Shown piece by piece: positions 8,719 through 17,390 of a DNA stretch of 64,000 nucleotides (the stretch's first letter is position 1; every line of letters starts with the position of its first letter). The position numbers and the translations under genes were made by a program. Source of the DNA: an uncultured Dehalococcoidia bacterium (GTDB lineage Bacteria; Chloroflexota; Dehalococcoidia; Lucifugimonadales; Lucifugimonadaceae). The DNA lies in assembly GCA_951812795.1 (NCBI GenBank), contig OX638325.1:744001-808000 (forward strand), given 5' to 3'. The notes beneath the pieces were generated by a model that ran no database searches, had not been told where the DNA came from, and saw nothing but the letters and a program-made list of their open reading frames with translations.

Positions 8719-9864
8719 ATGGATTACAGTAGCGGCGAAAAGATACTCGAGAGTTTGGGCGTTGTGCCGCTGATCAATGCTGGTGGTCCGGTTACGAGGT
8801 TTTCAGGGACGCGGCCCCGGCCGGAAGCTATGAACGCCATGATGGCGATGGTCGATCCATTCGTCGAGTTGCACGAACTCATCGACGCGGCTGGTAAACG
8901 GATCGCCGAGATCATTGGCGTACCCGCGGCCACTGTCACCAGTGGCGCTTCAGGTGGTCTCACAGTCCAGACCGCCGCGGCGATGGCGAAGGACGATCTC
9001 GATCTCATATTCCAGCTTCCGATCGCTGATGACATACCCAACGAGTTGATCATCCAACGCAATCACCGATTCGGTTACGACCATCTGTATCTCACACCGG
9101 GCGCTCGTTTCGTTGAGGTCGGCAACCAAGACGGGTGTACGTCTGAGGAAGTCGAAGACGCGATTAACGACAAGACGGCGGCGATCATTCATCTCGAATC
9201 GCCGTACAGCGGTGATAACGTTTTGCCGATCGAAACGCTCGTAGACATCGCTCACTCTAACGATCTCCCTCTCTTATGCGACGCCGCGTCTCGCCTGCCT
9301 CCGCGCGAAAACTTAACGAAGTTCGTGGAGGCCGGAGCGGATCTGGTCTCATTCTCCGGTGGCAAAGGCATACGGGGTCCGCAGGCCACCGGCCTCTTGC
9401 TCGGCAGCGAAGAGTGGATCGAATACGCCAGGTTGAACAACGCGCCTAACGCGACGGTTGCCAGAGCCCAGAAGGTGTCGAAGGAATCGATTGTCGGCAT
9501 AATGGCCGCGGTAGAAGCCTTCATGAACGAGGACGAGGATGCGGAAAATCGGCGTTACACGAGATTGATGCAGTCGGTGGTGGATCAGATCATCGAGGTC
9601 CCCGGCGTCGACGCTGAGGTTGTACACGACTACAACCACTACATTCCGCACGCGGTGATCAAATTGAACGATGCGTGGCGGGGTCCGCCCAAGAGCGTTA
9701 TCGGTGAGCGCATGTTGGAAGCACCGGACCGGATAATGATCCTGACATTCTTGGAGGAAATGCCGGAATTTTGGGTCGATCCTTTGAACCTGTCCGATGA
9801 AGAGGTTCAGATCGTGGCGGACAAGTTGAGGCGCGTGCTGTTGGACGCATCGAACGAGCAATAG
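8719..9864 (+). CDS. SelA-like PLP-dependent enzyme (ammonia-lyase/aminotransferase fold I)
   Basis: 381 residues from the second of two adjacent ATGs, preceded by an acaaggtaag ribosome-binding site. Typical of the SelA/DgaE group: LGVVPLINAGGPVTRFSGTRP at the N-terminus, a TSGASGGL phosphate-binding stretch, and the PLP-binding Lys at about residue 216 in FSGGKGIRGPQATG. It is shorter than true selenocysteine synthase (about 450-470 residues) and lacks its N-terminal extension, so I do not call it selA. Known catabolic relatives eliminate ammonia or water from sugar-acid derivatives such as D-glucosaminate 6-phosphate. The intergenic distance to the ThDP enzyme downstream is 47 bases, consistent with one operon. 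Confidence 0.8.
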   Translation: MDYSSGEKILESLGVVPLINAGGPVTRFSGTRPRPEAMNAMMAMVDPFVELHELIDAAGKRIAEIIGVPAATVTSGASGGLTVQTAAAMAKDDLDLIFQLPIADDIPNELIIQRNHRFGYDHLYLTPGARFVEVGNQDGCTSEEVEDAINDKTAAIIHLESPYSGDNVLPIETLVDIAHSNDLPLLCDAASRLPPRENLTKFVEAGADLVSFSGGKGIRGPQATGLLLGSEEWIEYARLNNAPNATVARAQKVSKESIVGIMAAVEAFMNEDEDAENRRYTRLMQSVVDQIIEVPGVDAEVVHDYNHYIPHAVIKLNDAWRGPPKSVIGERMLEAPDRIMILTFLEEMPEFWVDPLNLSDEEVQIVADKLRRVLLDASNEQ

Positions 9865-9911
9865 AGGCCAACTCTCGGCATGAAAATCTGCCAATACGAG
9901 GAGACGTAACA

Positions 9912-11573
9912 ATGAGCCCCAAACTACAAGGCAAACACGCTTTTATGCAGATGCTGCGTGCGGAAGGGGTTCGTTACATCTTCGGAAACCCTGGCACTAG
10001 CGAAGCGCCGTTCATCGGGATATTGCACGAGTATCCGGACCTCGAGTATCTGATGGTCGTCCAAGAAGGTGTGGCCATCGGAATGGCTGAGGGTTATGCG
10101 AGGGCGAGCGGTGAGGTCGGATTTGTGAGCCTGCACATCGACAATGGTCTCGCCAACGGTTTCAGTCTGATGATCGACCAAAGGCGAACCGGTTCGCCGG
10201 TAGTGATTACCGCGGGTAACAAGGACATCCGTCACGAGGCGAATGTCCGTAGCGATCTTGCCGATATGGCTGCGCCGTTTGCGAAATGGAGTGCTGAGGT
10301 TACGCATCCGGAACAGGTGCCCTCGATAATGCGCCGTGCCTTCCAAGAAGCCCGCACACCTCCAACCGGCCCGGTTTTCGTCGCACTTTCGGGCAACGCG
10401 ATGGATGACATCGCGGACATCGATACCGAACCATCGAGCGCAATTCACGGCGAACCTAGGCCGGAACCGGCGGCTGTTGAAACGGCGTCCAAAGTCTTGG
10501 CGAATGCGTCGAACCCATTGATGATCGTCGGCGACGGGGTCTATTCCAGCGGTGCGGTTGAGGCCGCCGCGTCTCTCGCCGACACCATCGGCACGCGCGT
10601 TTATAGCCACGTTGCGGGGCACATGCCATTCCCGACCGATCACCCGCTATGGTCCGGCGCGATTTCCTTCAGATCGGAAGAAGGTCTAGCTGCCGTCGAT
10701 AACGCCGATGTGATTCTTGCCGTGGGATGCCCGGTTTTTGAAGACTTCTTCTACCGATCGGGCAACTTCGTCGGACCCAAAACGACGTTGATACATATCG
10801 ATGCTGACTCCAGCCAGATTGGACGCAAAGAACCAACGGATATCGGCATTTGGGCTTCACCGCTCCACGCCATGGCGGAGATCGAGATCGACGTCAGAAG
10901 GCGGATGACTGAGGAAGCAGTCGAGGCGGCGGAGCGGCGAGGCGAGAAGATCGCGGCTGAAAACGAAGCTCGCAATGCCGCGTTCGAGGAACTGGCGGCG
11001 AGTGGATGGGACCGATCACCGATCTCGACTGCTGCTTTCGGCAAGGCGCTCGGTGACTCGATACCTCGCGGCGCGAACGTGTTCAGCGACGCGATCTCTT
11101 CGACCGGCATGGTGCACCAAGGTTTGGCGCATCGAAGCGATATCCACATGATGGGCGCGCGCGGCGGTGCGATCGGATGGGGCATCGGCGCTACCATGGG
11201 CATGAAGCTCGCCAATCCCGATAATCCGACTATCGGCATCGTCGGCGATGGTAGTGCGATGATGACCGTCCAGGGTTTATGGACTGCCGTCAACTACGAC
11301 ATTCCGGTTACCTACGTGATCTGCAACAACGCCGCCTATCGCATCTTGAAGGTGAACATGAACGTATATCACACCATCAACGAGATGCCGCCCCCTGAAA
11401 TTTACAACGCGATGGATTTCACGACACCCTTCGATTTCAAAGCGCAAGCAGAAGCCTATGGTGGTTTGGGCATTCGCGTTGAGCGCGCCGAAGATATCAA
11501 ACCCGCGATCGACGAAGCTGTTGCATCCGGTAGACCCGCGTGCGTCGACGTGATTTTGGACGGATCGGTTTAA
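9912..11573 (+). CDS. Thiamine-diphosphate-dependent enzyme, benzoylformate decarboxylase/acetolactate synthase-like
   Basis: 553 residues, full length for the family, with the strong site gaggagacgtaac before ATG. The three-domain ThDP layout is complete: cofactor-activating Glu52 in VVQEGVAIGMAEGYARASG, the middle domain, and the GDG...NN ThDP/Mg motif (GIVGDGSAMM ... VICNN). The N-terminus FGNPGTSEAPF and the His in FVSLHIDNG (about His75) align with benzoylformate decarboxylase Ser26/His70 regions. The second active-site His of that enzyme (His281 region, VFxxH) appears replaced here by VFEDFFY. It is therefore probably a 2-oxoacid decarboxylase or carboligase of unknown specificity, not the biosynthetic IlvB, which is encoded separately at 57.6 kb. 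Third gene of the catabolic cluster. Confidence 0.85.
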   Translation: MSPKLQGKHAFMQMLRAEGVRYIFGNPGTSEAPFIGILHEYPDLEYLMVVQEGVAIGMAEGYARASGEVGFVSLHIDNGLANGFSLMIDQRRTGSPVVITAGNKDIRHEANVRSDLADMAAPFAKWSAEVTHPEQVPSIMRRAFQEARTPPTGPVFVALSGNAMDDIADIDTEPSSAIHGEPRPEPAAVETASKVLANASNPLMIVGDGVYSSGAVEAAASLADTIGTRVYSHVAGHMPFPTDHPLWSGAISFRSEEGLAAVDNADVILAVGCPVFEDFFYRSGNFVGPKTTLIHIDADSSQIGRKEPTDIGIWASPLHAMAEIEIDVRRRMTEEAVEAAERRGEKIAAENEARNAAFEELAASGWDRSPISTAAFGKALGDSIPRGANVFSDAISSTGMVHQGLAHRSDIHMMGARGGAIGWGIGATMGMKLANPDNPTIGIVGDGSAMMTVQGLWTAVNYDIPVTYVICNNAAYRILKVNMNVYHTINEMPPPEIYNAMDFTTPFDFKAQAEAYGGLGIRVERAEDIKPAIDEAVASGRPACVDVILDGSV

Positions 11574-11601
11574 TGGTTGGAATTGAAGGTCTGACCGTTT
11601 G

Positions 11602-12702
11602 ATGGTTCATACAGTCGAAACCCGAGAGCTTATTCGCTCATCTCTGAAAAACGCCGCCATCTATCGTTTTTTGGCGGACGAGTCCGCCGATCCGGTACAA
11701 ATCCGCGATTTCGAAAGGCTTCAGGAGGTCCAAACCGAGATCGCAATGCGATTGTCGAAGTCGATCTCCTCTGATATCGCCGAGCATCGAATCGGTAGGT
11801 TTTCGATCTCGATGGCGCTGTTTAAACTCGCAACGAAGGTGTTCAATTCGGCGCGCATCTCAGGTTTTCTGCGTGGTCATTTCCGCCGAACGTTGAGTAC
11901 GTCGAGCGATGAATTCCTCCGCCGCGACCTCCGTTCCGAAGCGGTGGAGAGCATGGATTTATTGAATCGGCTCTCCCAAGAGACCTCATCGGAAGGCGAA
12001 CACGTAGAGCATGGCTCGTTGGCGACGCGTTCGGGAGCGCTGCGCGCCGCCGTACTCGGCCTTAACGACGGCCTAGTTTCAAACACAACGTTGACTCTCG
12101 GCGTTGCCGCTGGCGCGTCAGATCCGGGCATTGTAGCGTTGGCCGGTGTAGCTGGTCTGGTAGGTGGCGCATTGTCGATGGCCGCAGGTGAGTATGTGTC
12201 AGTCGTCTCGCAACGTGAATTTAACGAGAATCTGGTTAGGTGGGAACGTGTAGAGCTGCTCCTTTGGCACGAAGAGGAAGAGGCTGAGCTTGTAGAGATT
12301 CTCCAAGCTAAGGGCCTTTCTCTCGACGAGTCGAAGTCGGCAGCGACTCGGATCATGAGTAATCCCGACACCGCGTTGGACATGCACGTACGGGAAGAGC
12401 TGGGTATCGACCTCGAAGATCTCGGCGGTTCGCCAACGGTTGCGGCGATTAGTTCGTTGGTCGCGTTTGCCGGCGGTGCGTTTGTGCCGTTGCTACCTTA
12501 TCTGATCGGATTGGGCGGCACCACTTCGACGATAATCAGCGCGTGCGCTTCTGCGTTAGCACTCTTGGCGGTTGGCGGAAGTTTGGGATGGCTGGCCGGG
12601 AGCGGTAAGATCTACGGGGCACTAAGGATGCTGGCGGTCGGTTTGGTCGCTGGCGCGATTACCTATGGATTAGGTTTGCTTGTTGGCCAGCAAATCGGAT
12701 GA
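11602..12702 (+). CDS. VIT1/CCC1 family membrane protein with N-terminal helical (rubrerythrin-like) domain
   Basis: 366 residues from ATG 11602 (an adjacent TTG at 11599 is in frame; the gaaggt site at 11585 fits either). The first ~140 residues are helical and charged, resembling the ferritin-like domain fused to some VIT proteins. The VIT signature follows: RSGALRAAVLGLNDGLVSNTTLTLGVA, then GGALSMAAGEYVSV. Five predicted membrane helices continue to the C-terminus. The cytosolic loop WHEEEEAELVEILQAKGL is the Glu-rich metal-binding domain of the Fe2+/Mn2+ transporters. Role: probable iron or manganese transport; the direction and metal are not shown by sequence. Confidence 0.85.
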   Translation: MVHTVETRELIRSSLKNAAIYRFLADESADPVQIRDFERLQEVQTEIAMRLSKSISSDIAEHRIGRFSISMALFKLATKVFNSARISGFLRGHFRRTLSTSSDEFLRRDLRSEAVESMDLLNRLSQETSSEGEHVEHGSLATRSGALRAAVLGLNDGLVSNTTLTLGVAAGASDPGIVALAGVAGLVGGALSMAAGEYVSVVSQREFNENLVRWERVELLLWHEEEEAELVEILQAKGLSLDESKSAATRIMSNPDTALDMHVREELGIDLEDLGGSPTVAAISSLVAFAGGAFVPLLPYLIGLGGTTSTIISACASALALLAVGGSLGWLAGSGKIYGALRMLAVGLVAGAITYGLGLLVGQQIG

Positions 12703-12784
12703 GTATTCGATCAGTCGCGCCAATCTTCCGTGATTGAAAAACTGGCTCAAACCTGAAAGCTAGATTATCGACGAAACGCTGGCG

Positions 12785-13093
12785 CTAAGAATTGGCGCGC
12801 CTTCTCCTGCGCATCGGTCGATCCAATACAGAGAACATTACGCGGTGGTTGCTTTCGTCGATGACCGCGTGGACATTTTTCCCGACGACTTTGGCTGCTT
12901 TTTGCACCTGTAACTTTACGTTAGATGGATTCCTGCCGGGAGCGTAACCAATGGCTTTGGCTTGACCCACGTCCATCTTGGCTAAGGAGTCGATCAGCGC
13001 GACCATTTCTGGGGTGCGCGATGCTGCGGAATATCTGTGGTTTGTTTCCCAGACTTCTTGCACTTCTCTCAGCGATACGTTTTCAATTCGCAT
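12785..13093 (-). CDS. Small basic protein of unknown function
   Basis: About 102 residues from ATG 13093, chosen because cagggtaaac immediately precedes it; longer in-frame starts to 13147 lack support. I do not recognise a family. The N-terminal half has a helical segment (SLREVQEVWETNHRY) followed by a possible second domain (KLQVQKAAKVVGKNVHAVIDESNHRVMFSVL), and the last residues are an Arg run (MRRRRRANS), suggesting nucleic-acid contact. It is convergent with the VIT gene: an inverted pair cgcgccaat (12716) and attggcgcg (12791) spans the junction. Coding status is supported mainly by length, start and spacing. Confidence 0.5.
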   Translation of the reverse strand: MRIENVSLREVQEVWETNHRYSAASRTPEMVALIDSLAKMDVGQAKAIGYAPGRNPSNVKLQVQKAAKVVGKNVHAVIDESNHRVMFSVLDRPMRRRRRANS

Positions 13094-13323
13094 GTTTACC
13101 CTGTTGCTCGCAAATCTCAAGCACTTATGCAATCTTACACTCGACAAAGGTCATCCGAAATGATCAACGTTGGCAGTCAATTTACCATTGACTAACTTTT
13201 GACGATTTCGGTCGTTTCTCTTCGGTGGCTCTATCCGTTATTCCTTCAGTCTCGCAATTCTAGCGATTTCCGGTTAATTGTTCCATTCTCACAATCAACG
13301 GTAGTTCGTCCGCATCCCGACAA

Positions 13324-14916
13324 TCAAGTTATCAATCCCAACGATGTCAAACGTGATATCACTGATTCTGCTCCTTGCCCGGCGGATGAACCGGCCGCGA
13401 GCACAACGTCGGCGAGATCGTCGCCATTCCGTGAATCTTGACGTCGGACCGACAGGAACAAACTGTTGTCTGCAACGGCATTCCGAGGCGTGACCGGCGC
13501 GCCGTTTGCGCGGTCACTCCCAACGTAAATGACGGCACCGCCATTACGAGAAACTTCACGGACCACGAGATTAACCGTGTCGGCAGCCAGCGCCGGATCG
13601 TCCAACAAGGTTACCGGCCTCGATCCGTTTTCTAACAGAATCTCAGCGATCGCATTTCCGAGCGATGAATTCGCGTCGGAGCTACCGCCCGATATATGGA
13701 TTGTGAACCCCCGTTCACCCAACGCGGGATAGGACGAACGCAGCTCTCGGATGACACTGGGATACGAAAACCACTCCGGAATCTCGGCGCCAGTTTGGAG
13801 CCGATCTCGCAGTTCGGTTCCCGATAAATTCATCACTTCAGAATCGTCGCCAAGTTCATCGCGGGTGACGTATCTATCTGTGGCACCGTCGTAAACGACC
13901 TCACTAAATGTGACCACCTCAATACCGAGTTCGTCCCGATGCTCCTCAACCAAGGTCTGTGCATCGTACGGGCCGTAGAACGGGTTGCCTTCGCGATCAT
14001 TTCCGGGGCCAGCGTGATCTCTGCCGACGATGAAATGGGTGCAACCGTAGTTCTTTCGAACGATCGCGTGCCACACCGCCTCTCTGGGTCCGCCCATTCG
14101 CATGGCGAGTTGAAGCAAACTCAGGGTTGCAGAGTTTTCTGTATATCCTTCAAGCACCGCGCGGTAACACCGCACACGAGTGTGGTACTCGACATCGCCT
14201 GGTTTGGTGAGGCCTACCACGGGATGGATCAACAGGTTTGCCTGGACTTGTTCGGCGGCCCTACGCGTCAGTTCAACGTGGGCGCGATGCATCGGATTTC
14301 GCGTTTGAAAAGCCACAATCCGGGACCATCCGAGGGATTGAAACATCGCTCGAAGCTGTGCTGGGCTGTGCCGCAAACCCGGGTAGGTGTGATGTTGTGA
14401 CGCTCTTGCCCCTTCCAGCGACCCGCCGACGTAATATTCGGCGGTCTGGTTCACCAAGGCGTTGACACCCGGGTGAAATTCATCCTCGGTTCCGAAAACT
14501 TTCGCGGCTTCTTCGGATTTATTCGGCACCCACATATCGCTGACGTTCAAAACGGCGATCAAGACGCCTTCGGGATGCATGAGAGCCAATCGATCACCGG
14601 CCGAAAGAGTGGTTGCCGTTTCAAACGGGAGGTCCAACGTTATTGGTAGTGGCCACAACGTTCCATCCGAAAGCCGCATATCATCACGGACGCTCTCGTA
14701 GTCTTCACGTCCCAGAAAGCCGGTAAGCGGCGAAAACGCTCCCGTGAGCAATTGTTCAATGTCGCAAAGCTGACGAGGTGTGAGTGTCCACTTCGGCAGG
14801 TTGGCGGTCTCAGCATCCAGCTCCACAACGCGAGATTCGTCGACTAGGAGGTCGACCAAGACGCCGCCGTGAGGGCTGATCAATTGGTTGTCTTCAGATA
14901 CTGCTTCTTTTTGCAT
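13324..14916 (-). CDS. sat: Sulfate adenylyltransferase with a C-terminal degenerate APS-kinase-like domain
   Basis: 530 residues. ATP sulfurylase core (about 1-390): QTRNPMHRAH nucleotide-binding motif, GRDHAGPG loop and the LLQLAMRMGGPREAVWHAIV stretch are intact, so activation of sulfate with ATP to adenylylsulfate is expected. The last ~130 residues start at RGFTIHISGG, where APS kinase has GF-x-hydrophobic-TGLSGAGK[ST]. Here the P-loop Lys and following Ser/Thr are lost (GGSSDANSS). The domain is thus kinase-derived but very unlikely to phosphorylate APS, a situation known from fungal ATP sulfurylases, where the dead domain is regulatory. No other sulfur gene lies nearby in the window. 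The gene downstream of the start is the enolase-family gene on the same strand, with a gap of about 61 bases. Confidence 0.9.
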   Translation of the reverse strand: MQKEAVSEDNQLISPHGGVLVDLLVDESRVVELDAETANLPKWTLTPRQLCDIEQLLTGAFSPLTGFLGREDYESVRDDMRLSDGTLWPLPITLDLPFETATTLSAGDRLALMHPEGVLIAVLNVSDMWVPNKSEEAAKVFGTEDEFHPGVNALVNQTAEYYVGGSLEGARASQHHTYPGLRHSPAQLRAMFQSLGWSRIVAFQTRNPMHRAHVELTRRAAEQVQANLLIHPVVGLTKPGDVEYHTRVRCYRAVLEGYTENSATLSLLQLAMRMGGPREAVWHAIVRKNYGCTHFIVGRDHAGPGNDREGNPFYGPYDAQTLVEEHRDELGIEVVTFSEVVYDGATDRYVTRDELGDDSEVMNLSGTELRDRLQTGAEIPEWFSYPSVIRELRSSYPALGERGFTIHISGGSSDANSSLGNAIAEILLENGSRPVTLLDDPALAADTVNLVVREVSRNGGAVIYVGSDRANGAPVTPRNAVADNSLFLSVRRQDSRNGDDLADVVLAAGSSAGQGAESVISRLTSLGLIT

Positions 14917-14977
14917 TTAGATTTTCTAGCTTTCGGTTGCTTTTTCAGTTGTATTCAGGCACGATTCGAGCGATATT

Positions 14978-16153
14978 TCAATCGCTTTGCCCACGTTTGG
15001 CCCAATCGGAATTTTCGAACATGTTGAGTCCCGGGTCGGCGATAACTCCGGCGTCGGTGTAGTCAGGTTGTTGCGAGCGGATGAAATCTTCGTTCAGTTC
15101 GATTCCCCAACCCGGTTTGTCAGGGATCGGAAAATAGCCATCTATTACTTCGGGATAGTTGGATCCGGCATTTTTGACGTGCGGGTCGGCAAAATCGTTG
15201 AAGTGTTCAAGTATTTTGACGTTTCTTAGCGTCAAGCAGAGGTGAAGAGCGGCCATCGTCGAGACGATGCCGCCCACGTTGTGCGGGGCCACCATGATCG
15301 AGTAGCTCTCCGCCGTGGAAGCGATCTTCTTGACCTCTAAAACGCCGCCGCACTGCGTGATATCTGGTTGAATCACATCGACCGTTTGTGCGCCCCATAT
15401 CTCGCAGAATTCAGGAGCCCCATACAGACGTTCTCCCGTCGCTATGGGCAGGCCAGTATGTTGTCGAACCGATTGGAGCGCCGGGATGTCCCCTGGTCGG
15501 ACGGGTTCCTCGATCCAGCCGATATTGAACTTTTCTATATGGCGCGCGATCTCCCGGGCTTGATGGGGAGCAAATCGGCCATGCATCTCGATCATGATTT
15601 GCGCACGGGTACCGGCTACGGACGCAACAGATTCGATGAGGTCTAGCGATTTGTAGAATTCCTCGCGCTCAAGTTCCAGATCACCATTACCGAACGGGTC
15701 GAATTTCATTGCTCGATAGCCGCGATCGATCACGCGTTGGGCGGCAGCAGCGAACTGTTCCGGTTCACGTTCGACTGTGTACCATCCGTTGGCGTAGGCT
15801 TGGACGCGGTTAGCAACTTGTCCGCCGAGTAGTTTATAGACGGGTTGATTGCACGCTTTACCGATGATGTCCCAGAAAGCCAGTTCAACCAGAGCCAATC
15901 CGGTGTGGACTACTTCGCCGGCCTTCCCGAAATCCAGTAGCGTCATCCGGCGATAGAGTGCCTCGATGTCAAACGGATCGTGACCGATGAAATGGCGCTG
16001 AGCGTCTCGCAGATACTCGGAAACTGTGTGGGTTTTACCTAGTACCCTTGCCTCGCCGATGCCAGTTATGCCCTCGTCGGTTTCGACGATGCAGTATGTC
16101 AAATTTCGCCAAGGCGTGCCCAGCACGACGGTGCGGAATCCAGTGGTCTTCAT
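14978..16153 (-). CDS. Enolase-superfamily dehydratase-like protein (galactonate dehydratase type)
   Basis: 391 residues. Subgroup features in order: YRAMKFDPFG (Lys-x-Asp at strand 2), IMIEMHGRFAP (first metal ligand and catalytic His), IGWIEEPVRP (second ligand), IATGERLYG (third ligand), VDVIQPDITQCGG and VAPHNVGG (His of the His-Asp dyad). All positions expected for a mandelate-racemase-subgroup acid-sugar dehydratase are present, so it probably dehydrates an aldonate or related hydroxy acid in the cytoplasm; the substrate cannot be read from sequence. It resembles the gene at 43.6 kb more than that at 7.5 kb. Upstream is a ~100-base gap with the tRNA-Gly gene on the opposite strand. Confidence 0.88.
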   Translation of the reverse strand: MKTTGFRTVVLGTPWRNLTYCIVETDEGITGIGEARVLGKTHTVSEYLRDAQRHFIGHDPFDIEALYRRMTLLDFGKAGEVVHTGLALVELAFWDIIGKACNQPVYKLLGGQVANRVQAYANGWYTVEREPEQFAAAAQRVIDRGYRAMKFDPFGNGDLELEREEFYKSLDLIESVASVAGTRAQIMIEMHGRFAPHQAREIARHIEKFNIGWIEEPVRPGDIPALQSVRQHTGLPIATGERLYGAPEFCEIWGAQTVDVIQPDITQCGGVLEVKKIASTAESYSIMVAPHNVGGIVSTMAALHLCLTLRNVKILEHFNDFADPHVKNAGSNYPEVIDGYFPIPDKPGWGIELNEDFIRSQQPDYTDAGVIADPGLNMFENSDWAKRGQSD

Positions 16154-16253
16154 TTATGAGCCAGTCGGTTCTGAACTTACAGACTCAGATAATTCTATAA
16201 ATCATCGAAACCAAGTCTCAAACTGCGTTACTGGTACAATTAATCCGCGCGGC

Positions 16254-16328
16254 GCGGGAGTAACTCAGAGGTAGAGTGCCTGCCTTCCAAGCAGGGTGTC
16301 GCGGGTTCGAATCCCGTCTCCCGCTCCA
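16254..16328 (+). tRNA. tRNA-Gly (anticodon TCC)
   Basis: A complete cloverleaf can be drawn: acceptor gcgggag (16254-16260) pairs with ctcccgc (16318-16324); D arm cuc-agagguaga-gug; anticodon stem cctgc/gcagg around loop cttccaa with TCC at 16286-16288; T arm gcgggttcgaatcccgt with the invariant TTCGA. Discriminator U and an encoded CCA follow (16325-16328). A -10-like tacaat lies at 16235-16240, in place to drive it. Confidence 0.97.
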
Positions 16329-16345
16329 GTTCCCACACTGGATTT

Positions 16346-17380
16346 CTAATAGGTTTGATGCGTCCGCGGAAATACCGTAATCGTCGATCCTTCCGATGTC
16401 GTGAGTGCGCTATCGACATCGCAGTACGGTTTCCGCAAGTAGGCTAAGCCGATCGTCTCACCGCTCGTGCAGTCGCGCCCGGTCGACGTAATCCAACCCA
16501 CGTTCCTAGCGGTCTCATTGGCTTGGATTCGTTCACCCACTGTCACTTGGCGCTGATTTGTTGCGTCGATTTCTTGGGTAAATGCGACCAAGGATCGTTG
16601 CACCTTATCGTATGTGTCGAGGCGTGCGATCACCTCTTGGCCCACGTAGCAGCCCTTTTCGAAATCGATGAGGTGCATCAGTCCCGCTTCAAGCGGGTTT
16701 ACCTCTGGCGTCAATTCATTTCCGGCAATCGGCTCTTGATTCGCTATCCTAACTTGGTTGAAGAGTTCCTCCGGTGCGCAACTCAATCCATTGCGAGAAA
16801 ATCTTGCTGCGATCTCATCTGCCGCTGCCGACTCAGCGATTACCAACCATGACATCGGTCCAGCAGAGTCGTTTCGCAGTGCCAATACCGTCCCGCCTTT
16901 GGCGACGTCCATCCCGCGGATCGACCCGATGTCAGTGGAAGAAAAATCCAATTCTGGTAACACGTCGCCGAGAGCTTGAGACGCGTTCGGACCAAACACG
17001 TACCAACGATGCCACCGATCCGATTCATCGACGAGTTCTGCGTCTTCGATAATCGTGAACCGTTCGATTCCCTCCATCACCTCAGTCGCGTCCGGTGCAT
17101 CCGAAAAGAGGAGCAACTCATGATCCGAGCGTTTCAGCACCCAAAGAACGTCAATTATTCGTCCCTTTTCATTCGTGAGGATCGTTCGGCGCGCCGATCC
17201 GTCGGCAAGATCGAGTAACGAATTTGTGGTGAGCCGATGTAGCAGGTCGAGTGCGTCGGGACCGATGTGACGGAGCGTTGACCCGAACGGCGGTTTGAAG
17301 CATGCCGCTCCGCGCGCAGTGTAGACGGAGAATGCTGGTTCGAGATTTGCCGCGTCACCGCGCGGCGCGGCGCTGCCCAT
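16346..17380 (-). CDS. ygfZ: YgfZ/GcvT-like folate-binding protein (iron-sulfur cluster maintenance)
   Basis: 344 residues from ATG 17380, ten bases after the stop of the IscA/ErpA gene; a longer frame to 17458 would overlap that gene by 68 bases. The YgfZ family signature KGCYVGQEVIARL is present near the C-terminal half, with the GcvT-like N-terminal fold (LLHRLTTNSL). YgfZ/IBA57 proteins act with tetrahydrofolate in assembling or repairing [4Fe-4S] enzymes; they are not aminomethyltransferases. Being directly downstream of an A-type carrier gene supports this role. The Cys in the signature, important in YgfZ, is retained. Confidence 0.88.
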   Translation of the reverse strand: MGSAAPRGDAANLEPAFSVYTARGAACFKPPFGSTLRHIGPDALDLLHRLTTNSLLDLADGSARRTILTNEKGRIIDVLWVLKRSDHELLLFSDAPDATEVMEGIERFTIIEDAELVDESDRWHRWYVFGPNASQALGDVLPELDFSSTDIGSIRGMDVAKGGTVLALRNDSAGPMSWLVIAESAAADEIAARFSRNGLSCAPEELFNQVRIANQEPIAGNELTPEVNPLEAGLMHLIDFEKGCYVGQEVIARLDTYDKVQRSLVAFTQEIDATNQRQVTVGERIQANETARNVGWITSTGRDCTSGETIGLAYLRKPYCDVDSALTTSEGSTITVFPRTHQTY

Positions 17381-17390
17381 CGCGTTGACT

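Noticed and set aside
8719..9864. Calling the PLP gene selA as support for selenocysteine use at 48.2 kb
   Set aside because: It is about 70-90 residues too short, lacks the SelA N-terminal domain and sits in a catabolic cluster; it is SelA-like by fold only.
12716..12799. Inverted pair cgcgccaat/attggcgcg as a terminator
   Set aside because: The arms are about 66 bases apart and the second lies inside a gene; no T-run.
16346..17380. Aminomethyltransferase (glycine cleavage T protein)
   Set aside because: The KGCYVGQEVIAR signature and lack of glycine-cleavage partners identify YgfZ.
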